In this document: one piece after another, positions 59,006 through 64,000 of the stretch
How the letters are laid out: each line of letters opens with the position of its first letter
Position numbering within the stretch: position 1 is the stretch's first letter
Source of the DNA: Ehretia macrophylla
Lineage: Eukaryota > Streptophyta > Magnoliopsida > Boraginales > Ehretiaceae
DNA: 64,000 nt
Assembly (NCBI GenBank): GCA_037974665.1
Contig: CM075767.1
Span: 88,872,644-88,936,643 of the forward strand
Direction of reading: 5' to 3'
Notes under the pieces: generated by a model
Databases searched by the model: none
Told to the model about the DNA's origin: nothing
The model's input: the letters and a program-made list of their open reading frames with translations, nothing else
Position numbers and translations under genes: made by a program

Positions 59006-59562
59006 ATCATGTTGAGGGCACAATTTCTTTATGTGTTAACTGTTCACAGTCCCAGCCTAGAGAGATGGCCAATTCAAAAGGCCCAATGGGCTTAACGACA
59101 ACCCATCCACTTCAAGAACGCAGCATCCTTACCAGACGTGATATCGACACGTTGTAGGGTCCTCTGATGTCTCGCGAGTCAGGTTGTCGTCCTTTTAAGA
59201 GTTCACGATGTACGATCCAGGACGGAAAAACAGAGCAAAAGATGAAAAGTGGCCTGAAACAGATGAAAATGTTCAATTTTTTTCTCCAAAAAGGGGCACA
59301 GCGAGCAAGCTGGTTGCCCCCATCGTAAAGCTCTCAGAGAGCTTTGCAACGGTATGTTATGCGCCGCGTAACTCCTTGCGGATCAAAAGTTATGCGCACC
59401 GGAGCGACCGAGACCTGGTCACAAACCCTACACCTTCGGTTTGCGGGCCCAGCCTCTACGTGAAATGAAGTTGTCTTGCCCAATGTTCCGTGGGATTCAG
59501 TAATAGAGATTTGGTGGATAAAGTATCTTGGAAACCCTAACCAGGACAAAAAAAATTGAAAA

Positions 59563-59682
59563 TGGGGTGCAACACGAGGACTTCCGAGGGGGTCCCCCAT
59601 CCTAGTACTACTCTCGCCCAAGCACGCTTAACTTCGGAGTTCTGATGGGATTCGGTGCATTAGTGCTGGTATGATCGCACCC
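59563..59682 (-). rRNA. 5S rRNA gene copy R3 (near consensus)
   Basis: Full length with only about four changes (G31A, T88G, G97C, C120A). Box A and the intermediate element are intact. Confidence 0.94.
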
Positions 59683-60239
59683 GTCATGTTGAGGGCACAA
59701 TTCCTATATGTGTTAACGGTTCACAGTCCCAGCCTAGAGAGATGGCCCATTCAAAAGGCCCAATGGGCTTAACGACAACCCATCCGCTTCAAGAACGCAG
59801 CATCCTCGCAAGAACTGATATCGACACGTTGTAGGGCCCTCTGATGTCCCACGAGTCAGGTTGTCGTCCTTTTAACAGTTCACGACGTACGATCCGGGAC
59901 GGAAAAGCATAGCAAAAGTAGAAAAGTGCCTTGAAACTGATGAAAACGTTCGATTTTGTTCTCCAAAAATAGGCACAGTGAGCAAGCTGGCTGCCCCCGT
60001 CGTAGAGCTCTCAGAGAGCTTTGCAACGATATGCTGTGCGCCGCGTAACTCCTTGCGGATCAAAAGTTATGGGCACTAGAGCGACGGAGACCTGGTCACA
60101 AACCCTACGTCCTCGGTTTGCGGGCCCAGCATCTACGTGAAGCGAAGTTGTCATGCCCAATGTTCCGTGGGATTCAGTAATAGAGATTTGGTAGATAAAG
60201 TATCTTGGCAACCCTAATCAGGGCAAAAAAAATTGAAAA

Positions 60240-60359
60240 GGGGGTGCAACACGAGGACTTCCCAGGGGGTCACCCATCCTAGTACTACTCTCACCCAAGC
60301 ACGCTTAACTTCGGAGTTCTGATGGGATCCGGTGTATTAGTGCTGGTATGATCGCACCC
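60240..60359 (-). rRNA. 5S rRNA gene copy R4 (closest to consensus)
   Basis: Full length with only two changes by eye, G25A and C67T, plus a normal upstream segment and T-run terminator. The best candidate for an active gene in the window, although C67T falls in the intermediate element. Confidence 0.95.
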
Positions 60360-60750
60360 GTCATGTTGAGGGCACAATTCCTATGTGTGTTAACGGTTCA
60401 CAGTCCCAACCGAGAGAGATGGCCAATTCAAAAGGCCCAATGGGCTTAACGACAACCCATCCGCTTCAACAACGCAGCATCCTCGCAAGACGTGATATCG
60501 ACATGTTGTAGGGCCCTCTGATGTCTCACGAGTCAGGTTGTCGTCCTTTTAACAGTTCACGACGTACGATCCGGGATGGAAAAACAGAGCAAAAGAAGAA
60601 AAGTGGACTGAAACTGATGAAAACATTCAATTTTGTGGTCCAAAAAGGGGCACAGCGAGCAAGCTGGCTGCCCCCGTCGTAGAGCTCTCAGAGAGCTTTG
60701 TAACGGTATGTTGTGCGCCGCGTAACTCCTTACGGATCAAAAGTTATGGG

Positions 60751-60839
60751 CACCCATCCTAGTACTACTCTCGCCCAAGCACGCTTAACTTCGGCATTCT
60801 GATGGGATCCGGTGGATTAGTGCTGGTATGATCGCACCG
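60751..60839 (-). pseudogene. 5S rRNA pseudogene R5 (3' end deleted)
   Basis: Keeps positions 1-89 only. The last ~31 bp of the gene, the terminator and ~165 bp of spacer are missing, joined through a short gggcaccc-like homology. Carries G1C on the gene strand and a C-to-G change near position 46. The product would lack the 3' half of the terminal stem and read on into spacer. Confidence 0.92.
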
Positions 60840-61396
60840 GTCATGTTGAGGGCACAATTACTTTATGTGTTAACGGTTCACAGTCCCAGCCTAGAGAGAT
60901 GGCCCATTCAAAAGGCCCAATTGGCTTAACGACAACCCATCTGCTTCAACAACGCAGCATCCTCGCAAGACGTGATATCGATACATTGTAGGGCCCTCTG
61001 ATGTCCCACAAGTCAGGTTGTCGTCCTTTTAACTGCTCATGACGTACGATCTGGGACGGAAAAACAGAGCAAAAGCAAAAAAGTGGCCTGAAACTGATGA
61101 AAACGTTCAATTTTCGTCTCCAAAAATGGGCACAGTGAGCAAGCTGGCTGCCCCCGTCGTAGAGCTCTCAGAGAGCTTTGTAACGGTATGCTATGCGCCG
61201 CGTAACTCCTTACGGATCAAAAGTTATAGGCACCAGAGTGACGAAGACCTGGTCACAAACCCTACTCCCTCGGTTTACGGGCCTAGTCTCTACGTGAAGC
61301 GAAGTTGTCTTGCCCAATGTTCCGTGGGATTCAGTAATAGAGATATGGTGGATAAAGTATCTTGGCAACCCTAACCAGGGCAAAAAAAATTGCAAA

Positions 61397-61518
61397 GGGG
61401 GTACAACACGAGGACTTCCCAGGGGGCCACCCATCCTTGTACTACTCTCGACCAACACGAGGACTTCCCAAGGAGTTCTGAGGGGATCCGGTGTATTAGT
61501 GCTGGTATGATCGCACCC
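61397..61518 (-). pseudogene. 5S rRNA pseudogene R6 (box A replaced)
   Basis: Both ends are 5S, but positions about 47-63, which include box A, are replaced by an 18-base copy of the gene's own 3' end (caacacgaggacttccca, at 61404-61421 and again at 61453-61470). TFIIIA and Pol III recognition should be lost. It looks like a recombination junction between two units with a templated patch. Confidence 0.9.
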
Positions 61519-61909
61519 GTCTTGTTGAGGGCACAATTCCTATGTGTGTTAACGGTTCACAGTCCCAACCGAGAGAGATGGCCTATTCAAAAGGCCCAAT
61601 GGGCTTAACGACAACCCATCCGCTTCAACAACGCAGCATCCTCGCAAGACGTGATATCGACACATTGTAGGGCCCTCTGATGTCTCACGAGTCAGGTTGT
61701 CATCCTTTTAACAGTTCACGACGTACGATCCTGGATGGAAAAACAGAGCAAAAGAAGAAAAGTGGACTAAAACTGATGAAAATGTTATATTTTGTGCTCC
61801 AAAAAGGGGCACAGCGAGCAAGCTCGCTGCCCCCATCGTAGAGCTTTCAGAGAGCTTTGTAACGGTATGCTGTGCGCCGCGTAACTCCTTGCGGATCAAA
61901 AGTTATGGG

Positions 61910-61998
61910 CACCCATCCTAATACTACTCTCGCCCAAGCACGCTTAACTTCGGCATTCTGATGGGCTCCAGTGCATTAGTGCTGGTATGATCGCACCG
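61910..61998 (-). pseudogene. 5S rRNA pseudogene R7 (3' end deleted, same junction as R5)
   Basis: Keeps positions 1-89 with the same deletion junction as R5 and the same G1C and position-46 variants. R5 and R7 therefore descend from one deletion event copied by a later duplication. Confidence 0.92.
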
Positions 61999-62554
61999 GT
62001 CATGTTGAGGGCACAATTGCTTTATGTGTTAACAGTTCACAGTCCCAGCCTAGAGAGATGGCCTATTCAAAAGGACCAATGGGCTTAACAACAACCTATC
62101 CGCTTCAACAATGATGCATCCTCGCAAGACGTGATATCGACACATTGTAGGGCCCTCTGATGTCCCGCGATTCAAGTTGTCATCCTTTTAACAGTTCACG
62201 ACGTACAATCCGGGACGAAAAAACAAAGCAAAAGAAGAAAAGTGGTCTAAAACTAATGAAAACATTCATTTTTGGGCTCCAAAAATGGGCACAGAGAGCA
62301 AGCTGGCTGCCCCCGTCGTAGAGCTCTCAGAGAGCTTTGCAACTGTATGCTGTGCACCGCGTAACTCCTTACGGATCAAAAGTTATGGGTACTAGAGCGA
62401 CGGAGACCTGGTCACAAACCCTACACCCTCGGTTTACGGGCCCAGCCTCTACGTGAAGTGAAGTTGTCTTGCCCAATCTTCCATGGGATTCGGTAATTGA
62501 GATTTGGTGGATAAAGTATCTTGGCAACCCTAATCAGGGCAAAAAAATTCAAAA

Positions 62555-62674
62555 GGGGGTGCAACATGAGGACTTCCCAAGGGGTCACCCATCCTAGTAC
62601 TACTCTCACCCAAGCACGCTTAACTTCGGAGTTCTGATGGGATCCGGTGTATTAATGCTGGTATGATCGCACCC
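62555..62674 (-). rRNA. 5S rRNA gene copy R8
   Basis: Full length. Changes C20T, G25A, C67T, C95T and G109A. Sister of R4 and R6. Confidence 0.93.
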
Positions 62675-63231
62675 GTCATGTTAAGGGCACAATTCCCATG
62701 TGTGTTAACGGTTCACAGTCCCAGCCGAGAGAGATGGCCAATTCAAAAGGCACAATGGGCTTAATGACAACCCATCCACTTCAACAACGCAGCATCCTCG
62801 CAAGACGTGATATCAACACATTGTAGGGCCCTCTGATGTCTCGCGAGTCAGGTTGTCGTCCTTTTAACAGTTCACGACGTACGATCCGGGATGAAAAAAC
62901 AGAGCAAAAGAAGAAAAGTGGTCTGAAACTGATGAAAACGTTCAATTTTGGGCTCCAAAAAGGGGCACAGCAAGCAAGCTGGCTGCCCCCATCATAGAGC
63001 CCTCAGAGAGCTTTGTAACGGTATGCTGTGCGCCGCGTAACTCCTTGCGGATCAAATGTTATGGGCACTGGAGCGACGGAGACCTAGTCACAAACCCTAA
63101 GCCCTCGGTTTGCGGGCCCAGCCTCTACGTGAAGCGAAGTTGTCATGCCCAATATTCCGTGGGATTCAGTAATAGAGATTTGGTGGATAAAGTATCTTGG
63201 CAACCCTAACCAGGGCATAAAAAATTGAAAA

Positions 63232-63351
63232 GGGAGTACAACATGTGGACTTCCCAATGGGTCACCCATCCTAGTACTACTCTCGCCCAAGCACGCTTAA
63301 CTTCGGAGTTCTGATGGGATCCGGTGCATTAGTGCTAGTATGATTGCACCG
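63232..63351 (-). rRNA. 5S rRNA gene copy R9
   Basis: Full length. Changes G1C, G7A, C15T, C94A, C95T, T106A, G109A, C114T and C117T. Undeleted sister of R5 and R7. Confidence 0.92.
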
Positions 63352-63908
63352 ATCATGTTGAGGGTACAATTGCTTTATGTGTTAACGGTTCACAGTCCCA
63401 GCCTAGAGAGATGGCCCATTCAAAAGACCCAATTGGCTTAACGACAACCCATCTGCTTCAACAACGCAGCATCCTCGCAAGACGTGATATCGACACGTTG
63501 TAGGGCCTTCTGATGTCCCGCGAGTCAGGTTGTCGTCCTTTTAACAGCTCATGACGTACGATCTGGGACGGAAAAACAGAGCAAAAGCAAAAAAGTGGCC
63601 TGAAACTGATGAAAACGTTCAATTTTAGGCTCCAAAAATGGGCACAGTCAGCAAGCTGGCTGCCCCCGTCATAGAGCTCTCAGAGAGCTTTGTAACGGTA
63701 AGTTGTGCGCCGCGTAACTCCTTACGGATCAAAAGTTATGGGCACCGGAGCGACGGAGACCTGGTCACAAACCTTACTCCCTCGGTTTACGGGCCCAGTC
63801 TCTACGTGAAGCGAAGTTGTCTTGCCCAATGTTTCGTACGATTCAGTAATAGAGATTTGGTGGATAAAGTATCTTGGCAACCCTAACCAGGGCAAAAAAA
63901 ATTGCAAA

Positions 63909-64000
63909 GGGGGTGCAACACGAGGACTTCCCAAGGGGCCACCCATCCTAGTACTACTCTCGACCAAGCACGCTTAACTTCGGAGTTCTGATGGGATCCG
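63909..64000 (-). rRNA. 5S rRNA gene copy R10 (cut by window end)
   Basis: Positions ~29-120 of the gene are inside the window and the 5' end lies beyond 64000. Its 3' half shares the ctctcgacca and ggggccaccc variants with R6. Confidence 0.93.

Larger units (their letters stand above)
60240..63351 (-). repeat. Dimeric higher-order 5S repeat (R4-R9)
   Basis: R4, R6 and R8 share marker variants (gtgtatta in the gene, c(c/t)atgtgtg and ccgagagag upstream). R5, R7 and R9 share a different set (+1 C on the gene strand, a ctttatgtg upstream segment). The units alternate A-B-A-B-A-B. The B units R5 and R7 carry the same deletion and R9 does not. Confidence 0.75.
57982..64000 (-). repeat. 5S rDNA tandem array, inverted segment (units R1-R10)
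   Basis: Same unit as the left array but on the minus strand: gene, T-runs (seen as A-runs) and spacer are all reverse complemented. Period ~677 bp except for the shortened units at R5 and R7 (~480 bp). It continues past the window end. Spacers between the genes hold no other gene; the recurring 60-111 codon open frames are repeat by-products. Confidence 0.95.

Noticed and set aside
57283-64000. Two-sided 5S orientation as evidence of a bidirectional gene design
   Set aside because: Only one switch point is seen and it cuts through a spacer at an arbitrary place, so a rearrangement or assembly join explains it better.

Overview
This window is plant nuclear heterochromatin. It is a tandem 5S ribosomal RNA gene array broken up by long Ty3/gypsy-type LTR retrotransposons. 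I see no cellular protein-coding gene. The plant origin rests on the 120-nt 5S genes, which match the land-plant type (start GGGTGCGATCATACCAGCAC, one unit per ~677 bp, Pol III T-run terminators), on primer binding sites complementary to initiator Met-tRNA, and on a chromodomain-bearing pol of Tekay/Del chromovirus type. Species cannot be read from the sequence.

Layout. (1) 1-1400 and 9873-22456: 21 full-length 5S genes on the + strand (L1-L21). A block of seven units (11269-16006) is repeated in tandem at 16007-20744. (2) 1401-9872: an ~8.5 kb retroelement between perfect 5-bp duplications (gtgaa). Its two ~3.5 kb LTRs are inverted, so both outer ends are U5 ends. (3) 22457-57282: a ~35 kb nested retrotransposon block. 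It holds a non-autonomous, LARD-like element (LARD-1, 22457-~33893) whose 5' LTR carries a nested solo LTR (23862-27729, duplication acatt). Next come a stray 238-bp piece of 5S spacer and a second LARD-like element (LARD-2, ~34139-57282). LARD-2 is split by a minus-strand gag-pol chromovirus (39867-52609) arranged LTR-internal-LTR-internal fragment. (4) 57283-57981: one + strand 5S unit (L22). (5) 57982-64000: the array flips and ten further 5S copies (R1-R10) lie on the minus strand. R5 and R7 are truncated, R6 is rearranged in box A, and R10 is cut by the window end.

How the parts relate. The LARD-like elements have ~2.8 kb non-coding internal regions. They share LTR sequence, primer binding site, untranslated leader and polypurine tract with the gag-pol element, so they look like its non-autonomous partners. 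The visible gag-pol copy has about ten frame lesions and cannot supply intact protein. The most unusual features are the inverted-LTR element with an intact target duplication, and a module of about five short hairpins present in all eight LTRs that extend that far. In the module the stem bases change in compensating pairs between LTR subfamilies while the loop sequences stay constant.

All statements come from reading the sequence by eye. No alignment, database search or folding program was run.
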